NCBI GenBank assembly: GCA_946413525.1
Contig: CAMKKZ010000027.1
Span: 1 to 53,808 of the forward strand
DNA from: an uncultured Oribacterium sp.
GTDB taxonomy: Bacteria; Bacillota; Clostridia; Lachnospirales; Lachnospiraceae
Direction of reading: 5' to 3'
Length of the DNA: 53,808 nucleotides
Shown: piece after piece, positions 17,334 through 25,638 of the stretch
Layout of the letters: each line of letters opens with the position of its first letter
Position numbering within the stretch: the stretch's first letter is position 1
Translations under genes and position numbers: made by a program
Notes under the pieces: model-generated
The model's database searches: none
What the model was told of the DNA's origin: nothing
The model's input: the letters and a program-made list of their open reading frames with translations, nothing else

Positions 17334-19652
17334 TTAGAGGCTGAGCTTGAACTCATTCTTTTCAAGGTTCCCGATGCTATGGCTTCGGTGAATCATATTC
17401 CTTTCGTTCTCCTCATGGGCATTGCCTTCCTTATGGGACATGCCTTCCTTATGAACCATGCTATTCCTGAGGATTGCGCTGTCCTTGATTGCATCACCGT
17501 CCCTTCCGATGGCTTTTTTTGAGTTCCCAAAGGCTGCTTTTTGCTTCTCCCTTTCTGCTTTTGCGGCTTCCATCTCCGCTTTCAACTTTGCCTTTTCGGC
17601 CGCTTTTTCTGCTCTGAGCTTTTCTCTCAGAGCCTTTCTTTCCCCCTGACGCGTCCGCCATGCGCGGAACCTCTCGATGGCGCCGCTCCAGTCAATGCTG
17701 ATCTCAAAGCCCGCGCCCAGACCCAGCGCTGCGCCCAGACCGAAGGAAAGGCCGTTCTTCGTGGCGGTGAATTTCGCCGACCCACCCACGGCCAGGGCCT
17801 GGCCGGTGAGCTTTCCGCCAATACGGATGCCAAAGAAGCTGATGCCGCCGGATACGCTGCCTTTGAATACCGCCGCATTGGCATTGAGCTCGGCGCTAAC
17901 CCCAAAGCCTTCCTTGTCTTTTCCATCTTCGTCCTTGTAGCGTATCATGCCGACGCCTCCCAGGGCGCTGGCAGAGGCGGCACCGATATTTCCCTCGAGC
18001 TTTGCGTCCACCTTCGTCTTGATTTTTTTGAAATTCAGCGATGCCTTCGCAACGCCTCTAAGTCCGAAGGCCTCGGCACTCGCATTCGCGTAAAGCTTGT
18101 TCTCCCAGAGCTTGCTGGCGGAAAAGCTGACGCCTATGTCCGCAGAGGTTTTGACGGTGGCAAGGGAAAGGTGAGCGCCGATTTCGAACATTTCGCCCTT
18201 GCTCTTGTACTTTCCTCCAAGTTTGACAGCCCGGAGCTTACCCTTGAACAGATTCGCTCCTGCATCCGCTCCGACCGCGTTCTCTGTTTTCGTGGTCTCC
18301 CCTGTTCGGAAATTCATGGTATTGGAAGTCGAGTCGGAGCTTTTCAGCTTGAAACGGCTGAGGAAATACTCCTTGAAGCCCTTCCATGTCTTTACGTTCT
18401 TTTCCCCCTTGACGCCATGGTCCTCGTAAGCTGTCAGGAAGGAAGCCCTGGTCGTCAGCCCGCCATTTTTCACCGTATTGTCATAAGCGCTTGCCGTATT
18501 GCGCGTGGAAGCTCCCTTTGGCTTGATCCCGTACCTGGAGATGTCCTTAAGCTGGGCAAGACCAAGGTAGAGCTGCTTCCAATCATCATTCATGCCGGGG
18601 CTGTTTTGTACCTCGCTTCGGAGATCGCTTGCGCTTTTCTCCTTGATTTCCTCTATGGCGGTCTTGTCCATTGACTGATAGGCAGGATTCTTGAGAATTT
18701 CCGCCCTGGTATCCATGAAGCACCCGATCATCTCCAATTCATTGATTTTGTCCTCCATTGCGGTAAAGCTCTTTTCCGTGAGGGCCATTCCAAGGAGGCA
18801 GGTTCTGAACTTTTCCCTGTCGGCAGGCTTTTTGGAATCCCGGAGATTTTCAAGGTAACGGTAGCATGTTACGGATTTGTGGATATCAAGGCGGTATTTT
18901 TCATAATTTTCAAGAAATTCATCGTTGCCATGGAAATTCATGATGGAGTCCCTGTGCAGGTGGAAGCCTTTCCTCAGGTCCTTCCGCCTCTCTGCGTTCC
19001 AGGCAGAAGAGTGCAGGCGTTCCGAGAAATTACGCATCTCGGCATTCAGCACCTTTGTTAAACGGACTGAATCCGCATGTATGCCACGCTTTTCCAGGAC
19101 GCTCTTGTCCTCCTGCTTAAGTTCCTCAAGGTTTACCAGCCTTTCGGCGCCATTTCCGTGCTGCGGCGCCCCGATGCCCCCGTGCAGGTGTTGCGGATTG
19201 GCGGCTCCGATGCCCCCGGGATCCGGCTGCGGGTTGGCCGCTTCAATCAGATGCTGCCTGGCCTTCTTGATGTCGGACATCATCCTCTCAGATTCATTCA
19301 TGAGCTTGTGCGCTGCCTCCAGCCTGATCCGCTCCGTTCCCGAAGCCCTCTTCACGCCTTTCTCCTGCGGGTCCAGCGCGTAATGATCTACTTCCCTTTT
19401 GACCCTGATGTATTCGCGGGCATTTTCGGCCAACCTGTCCAGGATGCCGGAAATCTGCTGCAGCTGTTCCGAGGAAAGATCCTCCTTCTCGTAATATCCG
19501 TCCAGCACCCTTTCCGCGTCAAGCACGGACTCCTCCAATGCCTTTTGAACCTTGTTGCCGGTCGGATTGAAAACGGAACTTCTCTGTCCCAGCTGCTTCC
19601 TGTATCTCCTTAAATTAGCCAGCCACAGCATCCTTTGGTATTTATCCGCCAT
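17334..19652 (-). CDS. 772-residue protein of unknown function with Gly/Ala-rich beta-like region
   Basis: I do not recognise the family. Residues 1-135 are helical and basic; 135-170 hold a Pro/Gly/His linker with a short repeat (GGIGAANPQHLHGGIGAPQH); 180-420 are helical and charged; 460-655 alternate small and polar residues with many Gly, Ala and Ser (GIGAHLSLATV-like strands, GGISFFGIRIGGKLTGQALA), suggesting amphipathic beta strands or a pore-like body; 660-710 is a Glu/Lys/Ala coiled coil; and the tail is His-rich. No signal peptide. ATG 19652 has GGGGAGG 9 bases upstream and follows the DUF4176 stop by 4 bases; an in-frame ATG at 19673 overlaps that gene. The DUF4176 neighbours hint at a secreted or polymorphic-toxin-like effector; this is inference. 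Confidence 0.75.
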   Translation of the reverse strand: MADKYQRMLWLANLRRYRKQLGQRSSVFNPTGNKVQKALEESVLDAERVLDGYYEKEDLSSEQLQQISGILDRLAENAREYIRVKREVDHYALDPQEKGVKRASGTERIRLEAAHKLMNESERMMSDIKKARQHLIEAANPQPDPGGIGAANPQHLHGGIGAPQHGNGAERLVNLEELKQEDKSVLEKRGIHADSVRLTKVLNAEMRNFSERLHSSAWNAERRKDLRKGFHLHRDSIMNFHGNDEFLENYEKYRLDIHKSVTCYRYLENLRDSKKPADREKFRTCLLGMALTEKSFTAMEDKINELEMIGCFMDTRAEILKNPAYQSMDKTAIEEIKEKSASDLRSEVQNSPGMNDDWKQLYLGLAQLKDISRYGIKPKGASTRNTASAYDNTVKNGGLTTRASFLTAYEDHGVKGEKNVKTWKGFKEYFLSRFKLKSSDSTSNTMNFRTGETTKTENAVGADAGANLFKGKLRAVKLGGKYKSKGEMFEIGAHLSLATVKTSADIGVSFSASKLWENKLYANASAEAFGLRGVAKASLNFKKIKTKVDAKLEGNIGAASASALGGVGMIRYKDEDGKDKEGFGVSAELNANAAVFKGSVSGGISFFGIRIGGKLTGQALAVGGSAKFTATKNGLSFGLGAALGLGAGFEISIDWSGAIERFRAWRTRQGERKALREKLRAEKAAEKAKLKAEMEAAKAEREKQKAAFGNSKKAIGRDGDAIKDSAILRNSMVHKEGMSHKEGNAHEENERNMIHRSHSIGNLEKNEFKLSL

Positions 19653-19656
19653 AGCT

Positions 19657-19983
19657 TTATTCCTCCCCGCCAACGAGAACGATTTCGCCGTCTTCGACCG
19701 CCAGTTCTCCCAGCTTGTCCAGAATCTCGCTTCGGTATCTTAGCTCAAGTTCATCCTGGAACCCTATAAAGAGAAGATCCGCAATGGCTTCTCTGTCAAA
19801 AAAAAGCAGATCTTCCCTGCCCATGCCCTCCGGATAAGGGAAGCCGACATAATCATACAGCCTTTCCTCATCCGCCGGGCATACGATTCGTCCGCAAATG
19901 ACAATGTATTGTTCCACATCTTCAATCCGCACCACGGAACCGATGGGAAGCATCCCTTTGTAATCCTTTTTTGGACCGTCCAT
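19657..19983 (-). CDS. DUF4176 family protein (copy A)
   Basis: A 108-residue protein: MLPIGSVVRIEDVEQYIVIC, GRIVCP, LYDYVGFPYPEGMGREDLLF, FDREAIADLLFIGFQDELEL. It is a clear DUF4176 member and a paralogue of the gene at 16923-17225, with the same ending (G.L.VEDGEIV). It opens the minus-strand operon and has GGGGAGG 6 bases before its ATG. The following 772-residue gene starts 4 bases after the stop, which indicates coupled translation. A DUF4176 protein on each side of one large protein suggests a three-part module. Confidence 0.8.
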   Translation of the reverse strand: MDGPKKDYKGMLPIGSVVRIEDVEQYIVICGRIVCPADEERLYDYVGFPYPEGMGREDLLFFDREAIADLLFIGFQDELELRYRSEILDKLGELAVEDGEIVLVGGEE

Positions 19984-19989
19984 TTTTTT

Positions 19990-20026
19990 CCTCCCCTGTC
20001 AGAGTGGGTTTTGGCAACTCTGATTT
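19990..20026 (-). repeat. Leader copy of the 'CACTCT' repeat before DUF4176 copy A
   Basis: On the minus strand: GAAATCAGAGTTGCC, AAAACCCACTCTGACAGGGG and then the ribosome site, directly before the ATG at 19983. This is the shorter right half of the repeat also found before DUF4176 copy B, here almost identical to the consensus (CAAAACCCACTCTGACAGGGG). Confidence 0.75.
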
Positions 20027-20061
20027 CATCCTCAATGGTTTCTCCTTTCATATGCTTCCAT

Positions 20062-20171
20062 AAATATGGGTTTTAACGCGTTCTAAGGAAAAGCGCGTTA
20101 AAATCCTCAGTCGCCGGGAGGCTGGCCTCGATTCGCAAGCAGGTCAAGGCATATTCCCTGCGGGATTCGCC
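20062..20171 (-). repeat. Leader hairpin repeat shared with the pgk leader
   Basis: On the minus strand GAATCCCGCAGGGAAT (20156-20171) is followed by GAGGATTTTAACGCGC, TTTTCCTTAGAACGCG and TTAAAACCCATATTT. The same order and wording occur at 31069-31147 before pgk on the + strand. The core folds as ATTTTAACGCG / CGCGTTAAAAC. The rest of 19984-20302 shows only the DUF554 ribosome site and no gene. Confidence 0.7.
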
Positions 20172-20302
20172 AGGTACGGACATGAATGTTCCTGAAGGAT
20201 AATTATGTCCTATGATTACTGAAAGGAGATTATTTCAATTTTAGTGGCAAAGGAAAAAGATGTCAATGAAAGAGTTTTTTGTAAAAAAAGGGAAAGGAGG
20301 CA

Positions 20303-20650
20303 ATGGGTACCATTGAAAAAAGATTTGAAGGATTTGGAGAATGGCTGAAAAACAAAACGGGAAACAGCGGAGATAAGCAATTTGTGAATGCTTTTGTGAT
20401 GGCGTCATTAACAGTATGTATTGGCGCAATGGGAATCGTGGGCGCAATCCAGGATGGCGCGTCGGGTGATCATTCCTCGCTGGCGGTGAAATCCGTACTG
20501 GATTTTATAATCATAGCGGTGATGACTTCATCTTTGGGAAAAGGATGCGCGTTTTCAGCAATCCCGATTTTTGTGTATGAAGGAGCCATTACGCTGCTCG
20601 CTAAATTTCTTTCACCTATCATGACGGATCTTGCAAGAAGAATAAATTGA
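20303..20650 (+). pseudogene. Middle piece of a DUF554 membrane protein
   Basis: The 115 codons read EKRFEGFGEWLKNK, then MASLTVCIGAMGIVGAIQDG, ASGDHSSLAVKSVLDFI, IPIFVYEGAITLLAKFLSPI, MTDLARRIN-stop. DUF554 proteins are about 230 residues; here the first 60 or so residues and the last 60 are missing. The C-terminal end exists separately at 16474-16653. A good ribosome site (GGAAAGGAGG) precedes ATG 20303, so the piece may still be translated. Confidence 0.75.
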
Positions 20651-20741
20651 CAATAATGCGAATTTCGGGTATATTTCATGAATAGATAATGCGTTTTTGC
20701 GGATAAACATAGAAATGGATGGTGCGAAAGGCTGATGGGAG

Positions 20742-22103
20742 ATGTTTAAGCGTAAAATATATGATTCGCTTTTGAAGTGGAAGAGAGAATCCGATGGAAA
20801 AACAGCCGCGCTGATAGAAGGCGCGAGACGAATCGGTAAATCTACAGTGGCTGAGGAATTTGCCAAAAACGAATATGAAAGTTATATACTGATTGATTTT
20901 TCCATTGCTTCTAAAGCCACAAAGGAACTGTTTGAGGATATATCAGATTTGAATTATCTGTTCCTCCAATTGCAGCTGCAGTATAAAGTTGATTTGAAAA
21001 AGAGGAAATCAGTTATCATTTTTGATGAGGTGCAAAAATGTCCTTTGGCCAGGCAGGCAATAAAGCATCTTGTTAAAGATCACAGATATGACTATATTGA
21101 GACGGGCTCCCTTATTTCAATCAGAAATAATGTAAAGGATATAGTGATCCCAAGTGAAGAGCGGAAGATCAGCATGTATCCAATGGATTATGAAGAGTTT
21201 CTTTGGGCGGCGGGGGATGAATCGAGTTATGACGTTATCAGGCAATTTTTTGAAATGGGCAAACCGTTAGGCCAACAGACAAACAGAAAACTGCTCAGGA
21301 ACTTCAGGCTTTATATGCTGGTCGGCGGAATGCCACAGGCTGTTGAGGCGTATATAGAATACAATAATTTCAAAAACGTCGATCTGGTGAAGAGGGATAT
21401 CTTGAATCTGTACAAGGATGATTTCGTAAAGATAGATTCCACGGGACGCGCGTCAATGCTTTTTGATGCCATACCAGCGCAATTGAATAAGAACGCATGT
21501 CGGTATCATGTCAGCAGCGTGTTTAAAAGAGATGTAAGGGCTGACGATCTTCTTCATTTGATAGCGGAGATGAAGGATTCAAAGACGATACTTGTTTCAT
21601 ATCATGTAGATGACCCGGACGTCGGGATGTCGGCAACAATAGATCTTGCAAAGTTCAAGATCTTTGTATGTGATACCGGACTGTTTACAACCCTGATGTT
21701 CAAGGACAGGGATTTTACTGAGAATGAGCTTTATGAAAAACTGCTAAATGATAAACTGTCTGCAAATCTTGGATATCTCTATGAAAACGTAACGGCACAA
21801 ATGTTGACAGCGACAGGAAATGAATTGTTTTATCACACGTTCATGAACCCGACATCCAGGCACAACTATGAGGTGGATTTTCTCATATCCCGAAAGAATA
21901 AGATCTGTCCATTGGAAATCAAATCCTCGGGATATAAAAAGCACGCTTCACTTGATCACTTCTGCGAAAAGTATTCAGATAGAATTCTGAGCAAATATCT
22001 TGTATATACGAAGGATTACGCAAGAGATCAGGATGTGATCTGTCTCCCTATATATATGCTTCCTTTTATGGCACAGGGGGACGGTCCTTTTGTGTTAGAA
22101 TAA
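20742..22103 (+). CDS. AAA_14/DUF4143 ATPase
   Basis: A 453-residue ATPase of the AAA_14-DUF4143 type, common and poorly understood in bacteria and archaea. Walker A is GARRIGKS at 27-34 and Walker B KSVIIFDEVQKCP near 90-100. The C-terminal DUF4143 part has the nuclease-like wording YEVDFLISRKNKICPLEIKS. GGGAG precedes the ATG. The last ten residues and the stop (AQGDGPFVLE-stop) are read through the left arm and loop of a REP-like palindrome, so the natural 3' end was probably replaced when that element inserted. Confidence 0.88.
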   Translation: MFKRKIYDSLLKWKRESDGKTAALIEGARRIGKSTVAEEFAKNEYESYILIDFSIASKATKELFEDISDLNYLFLQLQLQYKVDLKKRKSVIIFDEVQKCPLARQAIKHLVKDHRYDYIETGSLISIRNNVKDIVIPSEERKISMYPMDYEEFLWAAGDESSYDVIRQFFEMGKPLGQQTNRKLLRNFRLYMLVGGMPQAVEAYIEYNNFKNVDLVKRDILNLYKDDFVKIDSTGRASMLFDAIPAQLNKNACRYHVSSVFKRDVRADDLLHLIAEMKDSKTILVSYHVDDPDVGMSATIDLAKFKIFVCDTGLFTTLMFKDRDFTENELYEKLLNDKLSANLGYLYENVTAQMLTATGNELFYHTFMNPTSRHNYEVDFLISRKNKICPLEIKSSGYKKHASLDHFCEKYSDRILSKYLVYTKDYARDQDVICLPIYMLPFMAQGDGPFVLE

Positions 22104-22127
22104 CACAAAAGGACCGTCCCCCTGTGC
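22071..22127. repeat. REP-like palindrome, copy 1
   Basis: Perfect 27-bp arms (GCACAGGGGGACGGTCCTTT then TGTGTTA) around a 3-base centre. Near-identical elements lie at 25551-25609 and 26648-26706. The wording (CACAGGGGACGGTTCTTTTGTG) is of the type found as dispersed palindromes in many Clostridia; I associate them with REP/RAYT Y1-transposase systems, but no such transposase is in the window. This copy overlaps the end of the ATPase gene and has an extra CCCCCCTGTGCCC tail. Confidence 0.9.
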
Positions 22128-22149
22128 CCCCCCTGTGCCCTGGCTATTT

Positions 22150-22218
22150 TCATTAAGGGAAGTTTGAGTTATAATGTTTCGCGGATCTATTTGTACAGGA
22201 ACAAATACTGCTTAATGA
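22150..22218 (+). promoter_or_regulatory. Promoter region of the amidohydrolase-esterase operon
   Basis: A consensus -10 box TATAAT stands at 22170-22175, with only a weak -35 (TTTTCA) 17 bases before it. The region is bracketed by the inverted repeat TCATTAAG (22150) and CTTAATGA (ending 22218), which could be an operator. The ribosome site GAGGAGG follows directly. Confidence 0.5.
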
Positions 22219-22233
22219 AACAGAGGAGGAAAC

Positions 22234-23907
22234 ATGAAGGCGGATCAGATCATTAAAAATGCAAAAATCTTTACCGCGGATAAGGACTGCTCCATAGCGT
22301 CTGCTCTGGTGGTGAAGGATGGCAAATTTGCTTATGTCGGAGACGAGTCCGGACTGAAAGATTATGAGGGCGAAGTCACAGATCTTGGCGGAAAGTTCAT
22401 TATGCCCGGCATCATCGACAGCCACATCCATATTACAACCGGCGTCGGATTTGAGTACGTCGAATATGGAGAGTGGATTGCTTGCTCCGGAAAACAGGAG
22501 GCCCTGGATTTTATGGCGGATTATATCCAAAAGAACCCGGGCAAAGAGCGTTACCGCTTCATGCTGGAACGCGCATCCTTGAATGGAGAAGACTTTACAA
22601 AGGAAGATCTCGATGCGATCTGCCCTGATCATGAACTGCAGGTACTGGAATCCGAAGTGCACAGCATCTGGGTAAACTCCAAGATCCTTGAAAAGCACGG
22701 AGTTACTGACGACACGCCGGATCCCGCACCCGGACTTGCTTACTATGTGCGCAAGGATGGACATTTGACCGGCAATGCCTATGAATCCGCCGGCTGGCCT
22801 TTCCTTTTCGACTGGTTAAGAGAGAATCTGACCGATGAGCAGATTGCAGCAGCGGTTGCGCGCTGGATTGAATTTTGCAAAGAATATGGTGTCAGCGCTG
22901 TGTTTGATGCAGGCTTCCCGGAGCATAATGATATCCATGAGCGGATCTATTCCCATTTGCGCGATCTGGACAGACAAGGCAAACTGCCTGTCTATATTGA
23001 CGGATGCTATGTTCTCACAAACCATAACAAAATCAAGGAAGCCATTGAGGAGACGAAGCGTTTCAACCGTGAGTTCAATACGGAACACCTCAAGGTCCAT
23101 ACCTTAAAAGTATTTATGGACGGTACATTAAAGATCGAAACAGCAGCAATGGTCACCCCTTATGTTGACACCGGCGCGGTGGGAGCAACCACCTTGAGCT
23201 CAGAGGAGGTCGCGGAGATCCTGAAAGAACTGAATGAGGCAGGACTGGATTTCCATCTGCATACCGTTGGCGAGAGATCATCCCGTGTCGTGCTGGATGG
23301 AGTGGAGATGGCCAGAAAGGAATTGGGAGAAAACTTCCGTGTCAAAGTGACCTGCGCCCATCTCTGGGTCCAGGATGACAAAGACCTGGATCGCTTCGCA
23401 AAGCTTGGCGTTATTGCAAATTATACGCCGGTATGGCACAGCGGAACGATTGGCGGAGATCCGTACGTTTTCTGGTCCAAGCTGCTCGGCGAGGAACGCG
23501 CGGCAAAGATGTACCGATGCAAAACCGTCTGGGACACGGGCGCGCTTGTGACCTGGTCAAGTGATGATGTTGCTTACGGCGATTTCTCAACCTGGAACCC
23601 GTATTACGCGATGGAAGTCGGAATGACACGCCATGTCAGCGAAAAGACGAAAGCCCCGGATGCGCAGAAAACTGTCAGGGTACTGCCGCCTCTTGACGAG
23701 AGAATGAATAACGAAGAAATGCTGATCGGATATACGATCAACGGAGCGAAGCAGCTTGGCATTGAAGCGGCCAAGGGTTCCATTGAAGCCGGCAAAGATG
23801 CGGACTTCCTGGTATTCGACAATGACCTGCTTACGGCAGAGCCGGTCGGATTCAGCTACAATCTGCCGACGGACGTATACTTCAGCGGAAAGAAAATTAC
23901 TGAGTGA
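22234..23907 (+). CDS. YtcJ-like metal-dependent amidohydrolase
   Basis: A 557-residue amidohydrolase-3 family enzyme. The N-terminal beta-sandwich part is KNAKIFTADKDCSIASALVV. The metal motif IDSHIHI is near residue 65, further ligands are in FHLHTVGERS (about 347-356) and CAHLW, and the Asp of WSSDDVAYGD sits near 445. The C-terminal SIEAGKDADFLVFDNDLLT is family-typical. These enzymes hydrolyse amide or imide bonds in small substrates; the substrate is unknown. It is followed after 15 bases by a carboxylesterase, forming an operon, and a paralogue lies 2.8 kb downstream on the other strand. Confidence 0.88.
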   Translation: MKADQIIKNAKIFTADKDCSIASALVVKDGKFAYVGDESGLKDYEGEVTDLGGKFIMPGIIDSHIHITTGVGFEYVEYGEWIACSGKQEALDFMADYIQKNPGKERYRFMLERASLNGEDFTKEDLDAICPDHELQVLESEVHSIWVNSKILEKHGVTDDTPDPAPGLAYYVRKDGHLTGNAYESAGWPFLFDWLRENLTDEQIAAAVARWIEFCKEYGVSAVFDAGFPEHNDIHERIYSHLRDLDRQGKLPVYIDGCYVLTNHNKIKEAIEETKRFNREFNTEHLKVHTLKVFMDGTLKIETAAMVTPYVDTGAVGATTLSSEEVAEILKELNEAGLDFHLHTVGERSSRVVLDGVEMARKELGENFRVKVTCAHLWVQDDKDLDRFAKLGVIANYTPVWHSGTIGGDPYVFWSKLLGEERAAKMYRCKTVWDTGALVTWSSDDVAYGDFSTWNPYYAMEVGMTRHVSEKTKAPDAQKTVRVLPPLDERMNNEEMLIGYTINGAKQLGIEAAKGSIEAGKDADFLVFDNDLLTAEPVGFSYNLPTDVYFSGKKITE

Positions 23908-23922
23908 TGAAAGGAAAAAACC

Positions 23923-25524
23923 ATGAGTGAAGCTGAAAAAAATCTTCTCGAAAGAAAACAGAGAATGGAAGCATTATACGGGGAAAACAAAACGATCACC
24001 GATGGCAATTATGACAAGACACTGGCGGTGAAGTGCATCAACGGCACGTTCGTTGGAAAAAGGGAGGAGAATGTTATCGCCTTCAGAGGAATTCCCTTTG
24101 TCGGAAAACAGCCGGTTGGAGAGTTCCGCTGGAAGGCGCCGGTAGAGTATGCTGCGGATGATGGAGTGTATGAGGCGCACTATTTTGGGAGGGTTCCTGT
24201 TCAAAACGCAGATCCCATGCAAATCGGTTCCCTTTACCCTGCGAGTGAAGAATGCCTGCATCTGAACGTATGGAAGCCGGCGGATGATTCCGCGGAAAAG
24301 AAACCGGTCATAGTCTGGATCCACGGCGGCGCTTTCGAGGTCGGATCCACGGCGGAACCGCGGGAGGATGGTACGGCTTACGTCAATGAGAATCAGGATA
24401 TTGTCTTCGTTTCAATCGAGTACCGGCTTAGCGTTCTTGGCTTCCTGCATCTGTCCCACCTGCCGGACGGCAAAGATTATCCGGATGCGCAGAATCTCGG
24501 ACTCATGGATCAGATGATGGCCTTAAAGTGGATCCATGAAAACATTGCCTTCTTCGGCGGCGATCCCGATAATGTGACGCTCATCGGCGAATCCGCCGGC
24601 GCAGCCAGTGTGATCCTGCTTCCGTTGATCGAAGGATCCCGCAAGTATTTTCATCGCGTCATCGCACAGAGCGGATCCCCTATGTGTACGCGGACAACAG
24701 AGCAGGCTATTGCCTGCACAGACGAACTGATGGCTGTCCTTGGCTGTAAAACCGTAGCCGACCTTCGGAAGCTGGATGCCGAAAAGCTCATCGAAGCATC
24801 TGGAATCCTTGCGCTGCGCATCTTCCCGGAAAAGGACGGAAGCTACCTGCCTTTGGATCCGTATGCTGCTTATGCAGAAGGAAAGGTAAAGGATATTAAT
24901 ATTCTTCAGGGCTGTAACAAGGACGAAGGAGGGTATTTCGCATACGCTGTCGGACCGGAGTTTTATGATGATTTTGCTGCTGACCGCAAGGCGAAGAAGC
25001 TGGCCCAACTGACGGAGGAAGAGAAGGTCCTGGTAGAGAGTTTTTGCAATGACGAAAAAAATTCAAGCCCTGACTATGCAAGCGTAACCCGCCTGATCGA
25101 GCAGATCATGTTCAAAGCGCCTATGATCAGGATGTCTGAAACCCATACGATGAGCGGAGGAAAATCCTACAGCTATTACTTCACGCCGGAATCTTCTATA
25201 CCGAAGATGTGGTGCGCCCATACCATAGAGATTTCCACTGTATTCAATCACCCGGAGGAAACGCTTGTATCGGGCAGAAGGTTCGATGAGACTTTTGGAA
25301 AGATTTTGCGCAGAATGTGGATTCAGTTTGCAAAGACAGGTAATCCGTCCCTCAGTGCAGACATTTCCCCTGATGGAAAGGCTCACGAGTGGCCGCAATA
25401 TGATCTTGAAAACAAGTATGTGATGGTTTTCGATGAATTCAATATCCATCCGGAAAAGGAATCCGAGTGTCACATCGTTGATTGGGACAGAACCTATTTC
25501 CTGACCAAATATTATATGATCTAG
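23923..25524 (+). CDS. Carboxylesterase type B
   Basis: A 533-residue carboxylesterase/lipase of the PnbA type without a signal peptide. The N-terminal signature is FRGIPFVGKQPVGEFRWKAP, the oxyanion motif is IHGGAFEVGS, and the nucleophile is Ser224 in IGESAGAASV. The family acid is probably in the KDEGGYF region near 330, and the catalytic His in CAHTIEIS near 430. It is the second gene of the operon with the amidohydrolase, so the two may degrade one ester/amide compound. GAAAGGA precedes the ATG. Confidence 0.9.
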   Translation: MSEAEKNLLERKQRMEALYGENKTITDGNYDKTLAVKCINGTFVGKREENVIAFRGIPFVGKQPVGEFRWKAPVEYAADDGVYEAHYFGRVPVQNADPMQIGSLYPASEECLHLNVWKPADDSAEKKPVIVWIHGGAFEVGSTAEPREDGTAYVNENQDIVFVSIEYRLSVLGFLHLSHLPDGKDYPDAQNLGLMDQMMALKWIHENIAFFGGDPDNVTLIGESAGAASVILLPLIEGSRKYFHRVIAQSGSPMCTRTTEQAIACTDELMAVLGCKTVADLRKLDAEKLIEASGILALRIFPEKDGSYLPLDPYAAYAEGKVKDINILQGCNKDEGGYFAYAVGPEFYDDFAADRKAKKLAQLTEEEKVLVESFCNDEKNSSPDYASVTRLIEQIMFKAPMIRMSETHTMSGGKSYSYYFTPESSIPKMWCAHTIEISTVFNHPEETLVSGRRFDETFGKILRRMWIQFAKTGNPSLSADISPDGKAHEWPQYDLENKYVMVFDEFNIHPEKESECHIVDWDRTYFLTKYYMI

Positions 25525-25550
25525 GAACTTCCATGCTGAATGTTCTGGGA

Positions 25551-25609
25551 ACACAGGGGGACGGTTCTTTTGTGTTAGGGAGTAACACAAAAGAACCGTC
25601 CCCCTGTGT
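25551..25609. repeat. REP-like palindrome, copy 2
   Basis: ACACAGGGGGACGGTTCTTT with TGTGTTA and its exact reverse complement form 27-bp arms around GGGAG. It lies between the esterase stop and the antitoxin-like gene, and differs from copy 3 only by a compensated base change in each arm (GGTTC/GAACC against GGTCC/GGACC), which shows that pairing is kept. Confidence 0.9.
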
Positions 25610-25638
25610 GTGGAAGTTTCCTCGAAAGGGAGAGGCTA

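Noticed and set aside
17541..18674. Plus-strand 377-codon frame over the 772-residue gene
   Set aside because: The minus-strand gene has a good ribosome site, coupling to DUF4176 and protein-like domains; the plus-strand frame has none of these.
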